Assembly (NCBI RefSeq): GCF_963576675.1
Contig: NC_088916.1
Location: forward strand, 17,894,501-17,958,500
DNA from: Euphorbia lathyris
Taxonomy: Eukaryota > Streptophyta > Magnoliopsida > Malpighiales > Euphorbiaceae
Length of the DNA stretch: 64,000 bases
Direction: 5' to 3'
Below are positions 1-10,542 of this stretch, piece by piece. The position numbers and the translations under genes are program-made. Position 1 is the stretch's first letter; every line of letters begins with the position of its first letter. Below the pieces are notes generated by a model. It was not told the origin of the DNA. It saw nothing but the letters and a program-made list of their open reading frames with translations, and made no database searches.

Positions 1-275
1 ATATAGTCCAACTGGCAAATTGGCTAAAAAATCATTGGAAATTATGATTTTACTATTTGATAGAAAAAGGATATTGCATATTTTTAGTATAATTTCTAAC
101 ATTGTTGTCATTCATATAATATTTTGTTTTTTCAATTAGACTAGCTTATTTTAAAATTATGTGATTTTAAATGATTTTATTAATTATTGGATTTTATTTG
201 GATTGAATACATTTCATGAATTATTTTTTATGTTTCTAATTTATCAGAAAAGACCTTACATTAATTTATTTGTTA
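1..275. repeat. Segment paralogous to 51.68-51.77 and 54.41-54.70 kb
   Basis: Bases about 1-95 resemble 51679-51773, and bases about 95-275 resemble 54413-54700, in the same order and orientation. Shared words include ATATAGTCCA, ACATTGTTGTCATTCAT and AATTAGACTAG. The copy here lacks the roughly 2.6 kb between those blocks and lacks the SINE at 54467-54614, so it serves as an empty-site reference. No coding capacity is apparent. Confidence 0.6.
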
Positions 276-834
276 CAAAAGAAGTTACTGTAAAAGAAAG
301 CTACACTACCCTAATACCTCCTTGTATCTCAGTGGATTGGGGCGGTTTTATTTGGCAGAAATACATACCTCCTAGACGATCTATTTTATGCTGGAGCTTC
401 TCCACGGTAAGCTAGCAACGCAAGACATTCTACAAACCAGAGGTTTTTCCTTAGCTCCCAGGTGTGAGCTTTGCAAAGCTAATGTTGAAAACATTTTTCA
501 TTTATTTGTGGATTGCGTCTACAGCAACGCTCTTTGGCGTGCAATTGCGGATGACTTCGGCATCAGTCTCCCTTACTCAAGTTCGTTTAACGATTTTTTC
601 AGCAATCTACAGTTTATGGAAAGACGCCCTTGGGGGAGAACTTGGAACCTTGCAATTACCACTTGCCTGTGGCTCATTTGGCGCAGCAGAAATGCTGCCA
701 TATTTGATGGCGAGCTCCCTTCAATCCAAAATTCAGTAAATCGGCTGCAGGGCTTTATCAGAGAATGTTGTGCTGCTTGGTCGCCTCTTCTGACTGATCG
801 GATCAGACCTCCTCCGGAACCAAATTACATCTAG
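275..834 (+). pseudogene. LINE ORF2 fragment: RT zinc-binding domain (zf-RVT)
   Basis: Translation from about 275 gives a segment with WGGFIWQKYIPPRRSILCW. It continues after a one-base frameshift near 394 as LLHGKLATQDILQTRGF, then RCELCKANVENIFHLFVDC. This is the C-x2-C...H-x3-C layout of the zf-RVT domain found between reverse transcriptase and RNase H in plant LINEs. The downstream helix-rich part (WLIWRSRNAAIFDG) is also typical. The frame ends in a stop at 832-834, and the RNase H domain continues in another frame. It is a broken remnant without independent function. Confidence 0.8.
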
Positions 835-837
835 GTA

Positions 838-1343
838 CGTTGGATCCCCCACCCTCGGCGGGATGGATCAAGGTAAACACTGACGGCTCAGCCTTAGGCT
901 CACCAGGGCCTGCTGGTGCGGGAGGGATATACAGAACTACGAGAGGTTTCGCCACGGGTTGCTTTGCCTTCCCAATTCCAAACTCATATGCGATGTTTGC
1001 GGAACTTAAGGCTATCACTTTTGCAATTGAAATGGCTTGGGAGAAGAATTGGCACAGGCTATGGATCAAAACGGACTCTACTACTGCTGTTCATATGCTT
1101 CGTACCAAGTCGACAAACATTCCCTGGGAAATTCGTCAAGATTGGCTCCGTTGTCTGGCCCGCGGAGCATCAATGGAGATTAATATCACACACATCTATA
1201 GAGAAGGGAAGCAAGCCGCACTCTGTTTAGCCCATCACGGGGTAACGACTTCTGATATTACCTGGTGGCCATCTGCACCAGAATTTTGCAAACATTTTAT
1301 TTTTGAGGATCGTTGTAATATTGCTCACTTACATTTCTTTTAG
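838..1343 (+). pseudogene. LINE ORF2 fragment: plant-type RNase H domain
   Basis: The frame opens with GWIKVNTDGSALGSPGPAGA, the first strand and first catalytic Asp of the RVT_3 RNase H domain of plant LINEs. AELKAITFAIEMAW supplies the catalytic Glu and KTDSTTAVHML the second Asp. The region that normally reads REGNxxADxLA is here REGKQAALCLA, so the last catalytic Asp appears to be lost. The conserved WW near the C-terminus is present. It follows the zf-RVT piece after a frameshift of a few bases and ends at a TAG. It would have removed RNA from the RNA/DNA hybrid during LINE retrotransposition. Confidence 0.8.
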
Positions 1344-1544
1344 ACTCTTTATCTCTATGTATTCTTTTATACTTTTTTTAATAATATTGGGTTCGACGAG
1401 TCCCCTGGGCTCTCGTCTCTGTCCCAGCCTTCATTCAAAAAAAGTTATATTATTAATTTTTTTATTGAATCAGCATTTTTAGCGAAATATTCCGACACTC
1501 TCCAATTCTTTTTTATGCCTATTATAACATGTATATTTGAAGGC

Positions 1545-2098
1545 ATTAATATTTTTATATGTTTGCTAAGGATCTTGCTAAACTATCTGCTGTTGGTTAC
1601 GCTATTGACATGGCTATCAGCAAAGGTTGGCGGAAAATTTGGCTTGAAAGTGACTCAATATATATTATGCAGATGTTCAAATCTAAATCTTGTTCGGTTC
1701 CTTGGTTGTTTAGACAAAAACGGTTCAATTGTTTAAATTAGATCGATTTTGTGGCTTTTATGGTGTCTCATATTTTTCGTGAAGGAAATTATGTTGCGGA
1801 CTCGCTTGCAAATTATGGGCGGACGACAATAGCATCGACTTGGTGGGATGTTGTCCCGAATTTTTGTGGATCGGTCTTTTTTCATGATCGTGTAGGACGT
1901 TGAGTTTATTGTTTTTCCTAATTCTTTGGCTTCATTTTATTCTTTATCCTTTTCGTATTATGACATTTATTTACTCTTTTAATAAATTTGGTTTGGAGCT
2001 TTTTTTGGGTCTGTGGTGGGGGTGCCAGCATAGCTGGGATGTTCGCCTCTTACCCTTCCTCGCTGACCAATCTTTAATAAAAAAGGAGGTTTTTGAGT
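1545..2098 (+). mobile_element. Second 5'-truncated LINE 3' end
   Basis: A second, more strongly truncated LINE of related type lies just downstream of the first in the same orientation. It holds the last two thirds of an RNase H domain, then a 3' untranslated tail with GGGTGCCAGCATAGCTGGG, and ends around TTTAATAAAAAAGGAG at 2074-2089. Its tail differs from that of the first copy, so this is a separate insertion or a different subfamily and not a tandem copy. Confidence 0.7.
1559..1903 (+). pseudogene. LINE RNase H C-terminal fragment
   Basis: The frame reads LAKLSAVGYAIDMAISKGW, then WLESDSIYIMQMF. After an in-frame TAG at 1739-1741 it continues as VSHIFREGNYVADSLANYG to a TGA at 1901-1903. 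The catalytic Asp in NYVADSLA is kept, in contrast to the neighbouring copy. The N-terminal DGS strand is missing, so the domain is incomplete. It is a dead remnant. Confidence 0.75.
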
Positions 2099-2700
2099 AA
2101 AATTAAAAGTTTGATTCACTTTAATAGTTTTAACTAGTCAAATCTCTAATAGTGGTGTTTGGTAAAAAAAAGATATTTAAAAGAGTTTATTGGATCTAAA
2201 AAGCTAGTAATTTTGAAAAAACTAGTCAAATTAGCTAACCAAAAAAATAATCAGCTAATAGTTATTTTCTAAATAGAGCCAATGTAATCCGCTAACGGCT
2301 ATTTTCCAAACATGAATGTTAGCTATATTTTGTGAATATGCTAATTTTCAACCTTGTCACGTGTGGTTAGGGTGCGGGCGTGCTAGAGAAGATTATTTCT
2401 CAGTTAAAATGGTTAAGTTTATAGAATTGCGCGCCAAAACTTGAATTCTAAATAAAGCGATTGGAGAGGGACACAAGGATTGAAAAAGTCCCTTTTGGGT
2501 CTCTAGCACCGTTATAGAAACTTTGCTAGGTAATTGTTTTATTTAAGCTAATGCGATTGAGTAAAAAATGGGTAAAAACAAAGGAAATTAAAGGTGCGAA
2601 ATTGACACAAGATTTGGTAAACATTTGGCATTTTATTGATATGAATCAAGGTTTGAATACATATGTTCAAAGTAAGCATAAAAAATGAAATTAATTACAA
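2099..2700. other. Non-coding AT-rich DNA with MITE-like sequence
   Basis: No gene is visible. At 2110-2300, words such as AACTAGTCAAA, AATAGTGGTGTTTGG and GAGTTTATTGGAT recur in inverted orientation and diverged form at about 52060-52195, which suggests copies of one short non-autonomous DNA element. The rest, up to the copia junction at 2701, shows no recognisable structure. Confidence 0.35.
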
Positions 2701-3032
2701 TTGAAGCCGAAAAGCTTCCCCTTAAGATAAACCCGATTGGTGAGTGTCTTCGTCATGTACAACTGTTCAAGCTTGAGCCAAACCCCAGCAGCTGAGGTTT
2801 CCTTCGAAACTTCTCTTAGCACTTTATCGCCAAGATACAGGACGATCGTACTGTAAGCCAATTCAAGAAGATCTTCTTTCTCCTCCTTCGTCATTGTCGC
2901 CGGAAATTCCTTCTCGCCCTTCAGAGCCTTCGCAACCTTCATTTGAACCAAGATTGCCTTCATCCTCTGTCTCCATAGAGCAAAATCTCCCTTACCATTG
3001 AAACGCTCGATCTCGATCTTTGTAAAACCCAT
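2701..3032 (-). pseudogene. Duplicated 5' piece of Tnt1-like gag outside the 3' LTR
   Basis: Bases 2701-3063 match 7314-7676 of the same element at a constant offset of 4613 bases. They encode the first part of gag from ATG at 3032 (MGFTKIEIERFNGKGDFALW onward) up to LFGF, where similarity stops abruptly. The primer-binding site is repeated too, at 3050-3061. In element orientation this lies downstream of the 3' LTR, so the locus reads LTR, internal, LTR, truncated internal. It is a fragment left by tandem integration or recombination, not a gene. Confidence 0.9.
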
Positions 3033-3063
3033 TGCTCTATTCTTGATTAGCTCTGATACCAAT

Positions 3064-3631
3064 TGTTGAACTACGCTTCGAACGATCAATCAACCACACA
3101 GAGAAACAAAGTACACAAAGATCATAGATTGGATCTTGAAACAACAATCAAAAGAATACACACAGAATTTACACTGGTTCGGCTTAACTGCCTACATCCA
3201 GCAACTTCACTAATCAATGGAGATTACAACAAGATTGAAACAGTTTCTCCTTTTCCAGAAACTCTCGTGTTTTCCCAATCCCCAATTCAGATTATCACAG
3301 TGTACACTTATGACTTAGTCTAAGAATCTCTCGTATGAAACTACTTCCCAACCCAGACCTTTTATAGCCTTTACAAAGTTGTGAAAATACCCAAAATATC
3401 CTTACTCAAAAAATGTACAAACTCAGCAAGACCTACTGACCAGTGGTAACACAGCAAGACCATGTTGACCTGTATTATCACTTCAGTACCATGCTGACCA
3501 CAGCCATGCTGACTTGATAACTCAGCATTCCGACTTCTTGATTTTACTCTTGCTGACGGGTTGACTTACAATTACGCTGACTTGTTGACTCAGCATCATC
3601 ATCAGCAAGTGATAGAAAACAACGACTTACA
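3064..3631 (-). repeat. 3' LTR of the Tnt1-like element
   Basis: This 568-bp repeat is aligned without gaps to 7677-8244. On the plus strand it begins TGTTGAACTACG and ends GACTTACA, giving TG...CA ends on either strand. It is preceded in element orientation by the polypurine tract at 3632-3642 and followed by a second primer-binding-site copy. Confidence 0.95.
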
Positions 3632-3643
3632 ATCTCCACCTTG
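3632..3643 (-). promoter_or_regulatory. Polypurine tract of the Tnt1-like element
   Basis: On the minus strand, AAGGTGGAGAT directly precedes the TG start of the 3' LTR. This is the position of the purine-rich primer for plus-strand DNA synthesis. Confidence 0.75.
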
Positions 3644-3682
3644 TCTTTCTATTCACTCCATCAACTAGTGAAGAAAATACAC

Positions 3683-6600
3683 TCAAGGACCACTGACCAT
3701 CCTAACCAGTTTCAAGCAATGTTCAAATTTATTACTTGAAACAGATTTGGTCAGCATGTCGGCTGGGTTATCCTCAGTTCCCACTTTCACCACCTGAACA
3801 GTACCAGTGCTAATCACATCCCTGACGAAATGCATTCTCACATCTATGTGTTTGGATTGCTCGTGAAAAACTTGATGTTTTGACAGATGTATAGCTCCTT
3901 GGCTATCACAGTAAATCTTCAAACCATCAATCTGTGTCACTCCAAGTTCCGTTAAGACTCCTCTCAGCCACATAGCTTCTTTTACTGCCTCTGTAATAGC
4001 AATAAACTCAGCTTCGGTTGTTGACAAAGTCACAACTGACTGTAGAATTGCCCTCCAACTTATTGCAGTTCCAAACATAGTGAATACGTACTCGGTTTGG
4101 GATTTTCTGGTGTCAATGCTACCAGCATAATCAGAATCAACAAAACCTGCTACATCATCCACTAGGGCTTCAGCTCCACCATAACTCAAACCTTTACTCA
4201 ATGAGCCTTTGACATACCTCAGCACCCACTTCACCGCTGACCAATGAGCTCTTCCTGGATTTGCCATGAACCTGCCGATGAGACTCACAGCATGAGCCAA
4301 ATCTGGACGTGTACAGACCATCGCATACATTAGACAGCCTATAACACTCGAATATGGCACCCTCTCCATGTCTTCCTTTTCCTCATCAGTTTGAGGACTC
4401 TGCTTGCTGCTCAGCTTGAAGTGACTTGCAAGTGGAGTGAGAACGGCCTTTGAATTCGTCATACCAAAACGTTCTAACACCTTGCTCAGATAAACTGACT
4501 GACTTAGGAATAGCTTCTTTCTTCCTTTGTCTCGAGAAATTTGCATCCCTAAAATTTTTCGTGCTGACCCGAGATCCTGCATCTCAAACCGTGTGTTTAG
4601 TTGTGCCTTTAACTGATTTATGGCTGCTTTGTTTTGACAAGCTATAAGCATGTCATCAACATATAACAAGAGATAAATCTTAGAGCCATCACTAAGGTCT
4701 CTACTATACACACACCAGTCATAACTAGACCTATGAAAGTCCTAACTTATCATAAACTCATCGAACTTCATGTACCACTGTCTAGGGGACTGTTTCAGAC
4801 CATATAGAGACTTCTTAAGCAAACATACCCGTTGGTCTTTATCTCCTATTTCAAAACCCTCTGGTTGTTGCATATATATGACCTCATCCAGGTTTCCATG
4901 AAGAAAAGCTGTTTTGACATCTAACTGTTCTAATTCTAGATCAAAACGAGCTACAAGAGAGAGAATAATCCTGATAGACCTATGTTTAACAACCGGTGAA
5001 TAGATTTCATTAAAGTCTATACCTTCCTGCTGAGTAAACCCTTTGGCCACCAACCTAGCTTTAAACCTAGGTTCCTCTACACCAGGTATCCCTTCCTTTC
5101 TTTTAAACACCCACCTTGAACCGACCAACTTCTTATCAAAAGGTTTATCTACCAAAATCCAAGTTTCATTTTTATCAAGGGATTTTATCTCATCCTTCAT
5201 AGCGTTAAGCCACTGTTCCTTGTCAACCGAATTCACAGCTTCCCTATAGGTTACAGGTTCAGACTCTTGTACTTCCTTAGCAACACTAAATGCATAAGCT
5301 ACAAGGTCCTCAAAACCATATCTAACCGGGGCCCTAGGGACTCTTCTTTCACGGTCTCTAACAAGTCTATAGCTTTGACTGGACTCAGTATCATTACCAT
5401 CACTGACTTCTTGCTCGGTTTTACGGGTGTTTTCACTATTTTCTTCAAGCTCCACCTCATTCTTAACACTCTCAAGGTTTTGAATGGACTTAGGACTACT
5501 CGGTTCTAACTGAGTTTTTTCTTGGTTTTTCCGATAAGGAAAATCCATCTCATTGAACACAACATTTCTGCTGACTATGGATTTCTTATAACCAGATTCT
5601 AGGCACCACAACTTATAGCCCTTGACTCCTATAGGGTAGCCTATAAAAACACATCTTAGAGCCCGAGGTTCTAATTTTCCCTGTCTAACGTGTGCAAAAG
5701 CTGAACAACCAAACACTCTAAGTTTTTCATAATCCTCTGGGTAATCAGACCACATTTGCATAGGTGTTTTAAAACCTATAGCAGATGATGGGCACCTATT
5801 GATTAGGTAACACGCAGTTTGCACTGCTTCAGCCCAGAAAGACTTAGGGAGACTGGATTGGATTAACATGCACCTAACTCTTTCTAGGATAGTCCTATTA
5901 TACCTCTCTGCTAGGCCATTCTGCTGTGGAGTTCCAGGAACGGTATGATGTTTAGTTATACCTGACTTCTTGCACAAAGTGATGAAATCTTTGTCAAGAA
6001 ACTCCAAACCATTGTCGGTTCTCAAACTTTTGATTTTCTTTCCTGTTTGGTTTTCCACTAACACTTTCCAATCCTTGAACGTTTGCAAAGCCTCATTCTT
6101 ATGAGCTAGAATATAAACCCATACTCTTCTAGAGTAATCATCAATAAGAGTCATAAAATAGGTCCTCCCACCATGAGACTTAGTTCTTGTTGGCCCCCAT
6201 AGGTCAGAGTGAATGTACTCAAGAATGTCCTGGGTTCTATGTATTGCTGACTTAGGAAACTTGACTTTACTAGACTTCCCTAAGACACAGTTCTCACAGA
6301 AATCTATCTTTCCTATGTGATCTTTACCAAGACAACCCTGCTTCCTAAGTTCATGTAAACCAACTTCACTCACGTGACCTAGTCTAAGGTGCCAAAGATT
6401 GGTTCTATCAGTTTTAGACTCGGTGAGATTTGCGGTAGAGACTAACACAGTACTACCTAGGAGTGTGTATAGGCCATTACTCATGGTACCTTTCATAACA
6501 ACTAAAGGTCCTCTAGATATCCTTATGATACCCCCTTCGGCTCTATAATTGTATCCTTGTTTATCAAGCGTACCCAAAGAAATTAAATTTCTTTTCAGTT

Positions 6601-7645
6601 CTGGCACATACCTCACACCGGTCATAATCCTTTCTTGACCATCGAACATCTTCAGCCTAATGGAGCCTTGACCCAGTACCTTGCACAACTTGTTGTTGCC
6701 TAGAAGAACCCTCCCACCTTCCTCTTGAAAGTCTTCGAACCACGTCCTGTTGGGAGTCATATGGAACGTACATCCGCTGTCCAAGATCCAGTCAGTGTTT
6801 GGATCTTTATCAGTGATAGCAAGGACCTCAGCGCTCTCATAACCTTCTTCTACCACAGCGGCTTCGCCTTGATCTTTAGGCTGACCTTGACTCTTCTTCC
6901 TCTCAGGACAGTTTTTCCTGAAATGTCCTTCCTTATGGCAGTGAAAACACTTGTAGACCTTGCCTTCTTTATTGCTTGAGGATGTAGTTTTGGACTTTTT
7001 CCCGTTCTTGTTCTTTGGCTTGTGAGAGTCCTTTTTCTCAGACCTTCCACGAACAAACAATCCTTCTGCAGCTTCAGTGTTGGTGTTGGCCTCAATCTGT
7101 TTTGACTTTAGCGCCATCAGAACTTCTTCCAGACTTAGTGTTTCTCTAGCGTACTTCATGGTTTCAACAAAATGACTGAAAGATTAGGGTAAAGAATTCA
7201 AGATCATTATGGCCTGATCTTCATCTTCAATCTTTACCTTTATGTTCTCTAGGTCAATTATGATCTTTGAGAAATCATCAAGATATTCTTCTACTGGCTT
7301 GTCCTCGTTCATCTTGAAGCCGAAAAGCTTCCCCTTAAGATAAACCCGATTGGTGAGTGTCTTCGTCATGTACAACTGTTCAAGCTTGAGCCAAACCCCA
7401 GCAGCTGAGGTTTCCTTCGAAACTTCTCTTAGCACTTTATCGCCAAGATACAGGACGATCGTACTGTAAGCCAATTCAAGAAGATCTTCTTTCTCCTCCT
7501 TCGTCATTGTCGCCGGAAATTCCTTCTCGCCCTTCAGAGCCTTCGCAACCTTCATTTGAACCAAGATTGCCTTCATCCTCTGTCTCCATAGAGCAAAATC
7601 TCCCTTACCATTGAAACGCTCGATCTCGATCTTTGTAAAACCCAT
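3683..7645 (-). pseudogene. Tnt1-like gag-pol polyprotein with two in-frame stops
   Basis: One frame of about 1320 codons runs from ATG at 7645 to the stop at 3683. An upstream in-frame codon at 7702 lies in the LTR and is unlikely to be the start. Domains in order: gag (about residues 1-160), CCHC knuckle CFHCHKEGHFRKNC (about 232), aspartic protease with LDSGCTFHM (about 288), gag-pre-integrase LWHLRLGHV, integrase core with SDLWGP, RTDNGLEF and PQQNGLAERYNR, reverse transcriptase with WVFKRKEG, LYGLKQSPRQWY and YVDDML, and RNase H ending YCDSQGAIHLS...HIDVRMHFVRD. Frame is kept throughout. TAA near 7184 and TAG at 4742-4744 interrupt it, and both are explainable as CAA or CAG to stop. Without those two changes the coding region would look complete. 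Confidence 0.93.
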
Positions 7646-7662
7646 TGCTCTATTCTTGATTA

Positions 7663-7674
7663 GCTCTGATACCA
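7663..7674 (-). promoter_or_regulatory. Primer-binding site (initiator tRNA-Met type)
   Basis: The minus strand reads TGGTATCAGAGC two bases inside the 5' LTR, the standard plant copia primer-binding site complementary to the 3' end of initiator tRNA-Met. A second copy lies at 3050-3061. Confidence 0.92.
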
Positions 7675-7676
7675 AT

Positions 7677-8244
7677 TGTTGAACTACGCTTCGAACGATC
7701 AATCAACCACACAGAGAAACAAAGTACACAAAGATCATAGATTGGATCTTGAAACAACAATCAAAAGAATACACACAGAATTTACACTGGTTCGGCTTAA
7801 CTGCCTACATCCAGCAACTTCACTAATCAATGGAGATTACAACAAGATTGAAACAGTTTCTCCTTTTCCAGAAACTCTCGTGTTTTCCCAATCCCCAATT
7901 CAGATTATCACAGTGTACACTTATGACTTAGTCTAAGAATCTCTCGTATGAAACTACTTCCCAACCCAGACCTTTTATAGCCTTTACAAAGTTGTGAAAA
8001 TACCCAAAATATCCTTACTCAAAAAATGTACAAACTCAGCAAGACCTACTGACCAGTGGTAACACAGCAAGACCATGTTGACCTGTATTATCACCTCAGT
8101 ACCATGCTGACCACAGCCATGCTGACTTGATAACTCAGCATTCCGACTTCTTGATTTTACTCTTGCTGACGGGTTGACTTACAATTACTCTGACTTGTTG
8201 ACTCAGCATCATCATCAGCAAGTGATAGAAAACAACAACTTACA
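7677..8244 (-). repeat. 5' LTR of the Tnt1-like element
   Basis: This is the other 568-bp LTR. It differs from 3064-3631 at about three positions, for example ACGCTGAC versus ACTCTGAC and AACGACTT versus AACAACTT. It should hold the promoter that drives minus-strand transcription into gag. The flank beyond 8244 starts AAATCAATATATGG. Confidence 0.95.
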
Positions 8245-10367
8245 AAATCAATATATGGAATTGAAATGCAATAAAAATAAATTGAAATTCAACAATAAAC
8301 TCGGAGCCACAATAGCTATCTCGGCTGGATGTTGAATTTTGATATCGTCTTGAAGTCTTCAGAGCACCGCGGTCGGTTGACACGAGGGGAATTGATCTTG
8401 GATATTTCTGACTTGTGGTAGGAAAAAATGGGGCAGATTTGACCTTCAACTTCGGAGGGATCGTATGAATGCTTAAGAACACTGGATTGGATGATTAAAA
8501 AGGCTAAACTTAATTTCAGAAAGTCATGAATAAACTTCTATAAGGTATCGAAGGCTAAAACGAATTATAAATGGATGAAATTGGGAGTTGAAAATAATTG
8601 GTCGAATCTAGAAAAATCTAGAAACAGAATATCTAAAACGATTTAGGTTGCAAAGATTGACTTGTAAACGGAGATTATGAACACGGAATTGGGAAAATTA
8701 AAATGCTAAATTGAACATCAGGAAGTCAGGAACAAATTTGTTGAAGGGATTAAAAACAAAAAAAAGACTTTAAATGGACAAAATCGGGGTTTGAAAATAA
8801 CTGGATGAATCTGGAAAATTAATTTGAAAACATAATTCTAGCTAAGGATTGAGCAAACTAAAGGCTTAGGAATGCTAAATTGAATTGAAAAACTTGGAAA
8901 GAGTCTATTGGAACTTGAATTAAAGCTAAAGGCAAGCTAAAAGAAGGAATTAAAGCTAAGAAAAATGAAGAACAAAAAGGAAGAACTCAAGAACTAAGAA
9001 CTTACATAGAGAGCATTGGAAGGGACCTTAGGAAGGGTTTTTGTTGTGTTGAGTGAATGATTTTTTTATGAAGAATGGAGGGTCTATTTATAGTATTTTG
9101 AGAGGGAATTTTGAGTAATTAATCACTAACTAACCCTTATTTTTTTCTCTAATTTTGACCACTAACTTCCTCAACCTCCACAAACCACCACTAACTTTCC
9201 TCAACTTCCATGCCACATCACCCCCACTACCTTGTGGTTAGAGAGACTTTTAAGGCTAGGCATATATGTGGGGATGGGTTAGACTTCATGGGTTAGCTCA
9301 TGGTTTCATTCGGGTGTGTTTGGAGAAGTCGGATGGACCGAAACGGGTTCCGGGTAAGTGATGAGGACATCTTATGTTTCCACACGGAGCGTACGTGAGG
9401 CGCTAAAAGGATAGAGAGAACAACACACGTGGAGGGGGCCATTAATGAAGATCACGCGAAGCGTGATGTAAAGGACATGGAGCATACGATGGGGGACGCG
9501 GAACGCGCGGGGCGTGGATCCTGAACGACAGCCTTGGGTGATGATGCGCCTTAGGTGAGGCTCACTAAGGGATAAGTGTACCCCGTCATTATCAAGTAAT
9601 AAAATCTAGACAAGTCCAGGTATCGAATCCACATGATTTATTCCTGCAAGTATCAAGCTACTCGGTCTCTAGTGTTATCTAGGCTTTGGGGGGTTTGAGA
9701 TTGATTTTGATTAAGTTAAACTACTCCTAATTAAATTACTCTACTCCTAGCTAAGTTATTCTAATCCTAAGTGATCCTTTACTAATGTAATTGTCGGAAG
9801 GAGCATGGAGAGATACGATAATAATGAAGATAGATTGTTTAGACAACCAAATTAAAACCTAATCTAACTCACTTATGTCCGAGGTGATTAAGCCTACTTA
9901 TCCTTCTGAGGTACCTAGTTCATGATTCCCTTGTAAGACCGAAACTAGCTCTAAGGCTCAGCAATTTGGGCTTAATCATCTATATGGTCGTCAATCCTAT
10001 AGCCACTGACTATGTCAGATTCAGCTCGCAATACGTGCCAACTTAATTTTTGGATTTATGAATGAGTTAAACCAATCAGACAAAGCGTAAGACAAAGATA
10101 AAAGCAATAAACCAATTGAACAAAATGAAACTATAATATTATTAAAGATGAAAATTATAGTCACAAAGATACAATAAGCTTAGGATTCATAACATGGATC
10201 AGAGGGAAACAAAATATAAAAGAGAAGGAAAATCCTTTTTAGGGAACCTGTCTACCAATGCAGGCGTCTTCCTAGGATTTAAGGATGGAAATTGAACAAT
10301 CCTCGGTAAACGGAGCTTCAGAGGTTCTTCAATGGAGGTTGAAGGAGATGGAGGAGGTGGAGAGGAT
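8245..10367. other. Gene-free, LTR-like repetitive DNA
   Basis: There is no coding frame of substance. A TATA-like element lies near 9087 (plus strand CTATTTATAG, minus strand CTATAAATAG), followed by CG-richer sequence with repeated GCG-rich words (9380-9530). A second block starts near 9567 with TGTACCCCGTC and AGGTATCGAATCCACA. The texture (promoter-like motif, long non-coding, no genes) suggests LTRs or leaders of other retroelements. The block from about 9567 continues after the short-LTR copia insertion at 14991. I cannot assign a family. Confidence 0.4.
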
Positions 10368-10372
10368 TCTTC

Positions 10373-10535
10373 TGAAAAGTATTTAACTCTTAATGATATT
10401 CTCATTAGATGGACCGTGTATATATAGTTACAAAGAGATAAGAAGTTGCAGTTGTAGGTATTTTGAAATACAAAATATCTGAGACTAATTCAAAACAATA
10501 ACTGAAAGATATGTACAACTAATAATATCTTATCG
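10373..10535 (-). repeat. 3' LTR of the short-LTR copia element
   Basis: The plus strand runs from TGAAAAGTATTTAACTC to AATAATATCTTATCG. The terminal base is G where the other LTR has A, so the TG at the coding-strand start is mutated to CG. AGGGAGGG, a polypurine tract, sits next to it on the minus strand at 10536-10545. Confidence 0.92.
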
Positions 10536-10542
10536 CCCTCCC

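Larger units (their letters stand above)
275..1440 (+). mobile_element. 5'-truncated LINE (non-LTR retrotransposon), 3' end only
   Basis: The end of a LINE ORF2 is present: a reverse-transcriptase zinc-binding domain, then an RNase H domain, then a short 3' tail with GAGTCCCCTGGGCTCTCG and an A-rich end at about 1434-1442. Endonuclease and reverse transcriptase are missing, as is typical of 5'-truncated LINE copies. The 5' boundary is put at about 275, where similarity to the 54.7-kb paralogue stops. I found no clear target-site duplication. Confidence 0.8.
3064..8244 (-). mobile_element. Tnt1-like Ty1/copia LTR retrotransposon, nearly intact
   Basis: Two 568-bp direct repeats (3064-3631 and 7677-8244) bound a 4.0-kb internal region with one minus-strand gag-pol frame, a primer-binding site against initiator tRNA-Met and a polypurine tract. 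The LTRs show only about three substitutions by eye and no indels, so the insertion is recent. LTR ends read TG...CA on the coding strand. Two in-frame stops make the copy defective as it stands. No TSD is visible: the left flank is not host DNA but a further truncated internal piece. Confidence 0.95.
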
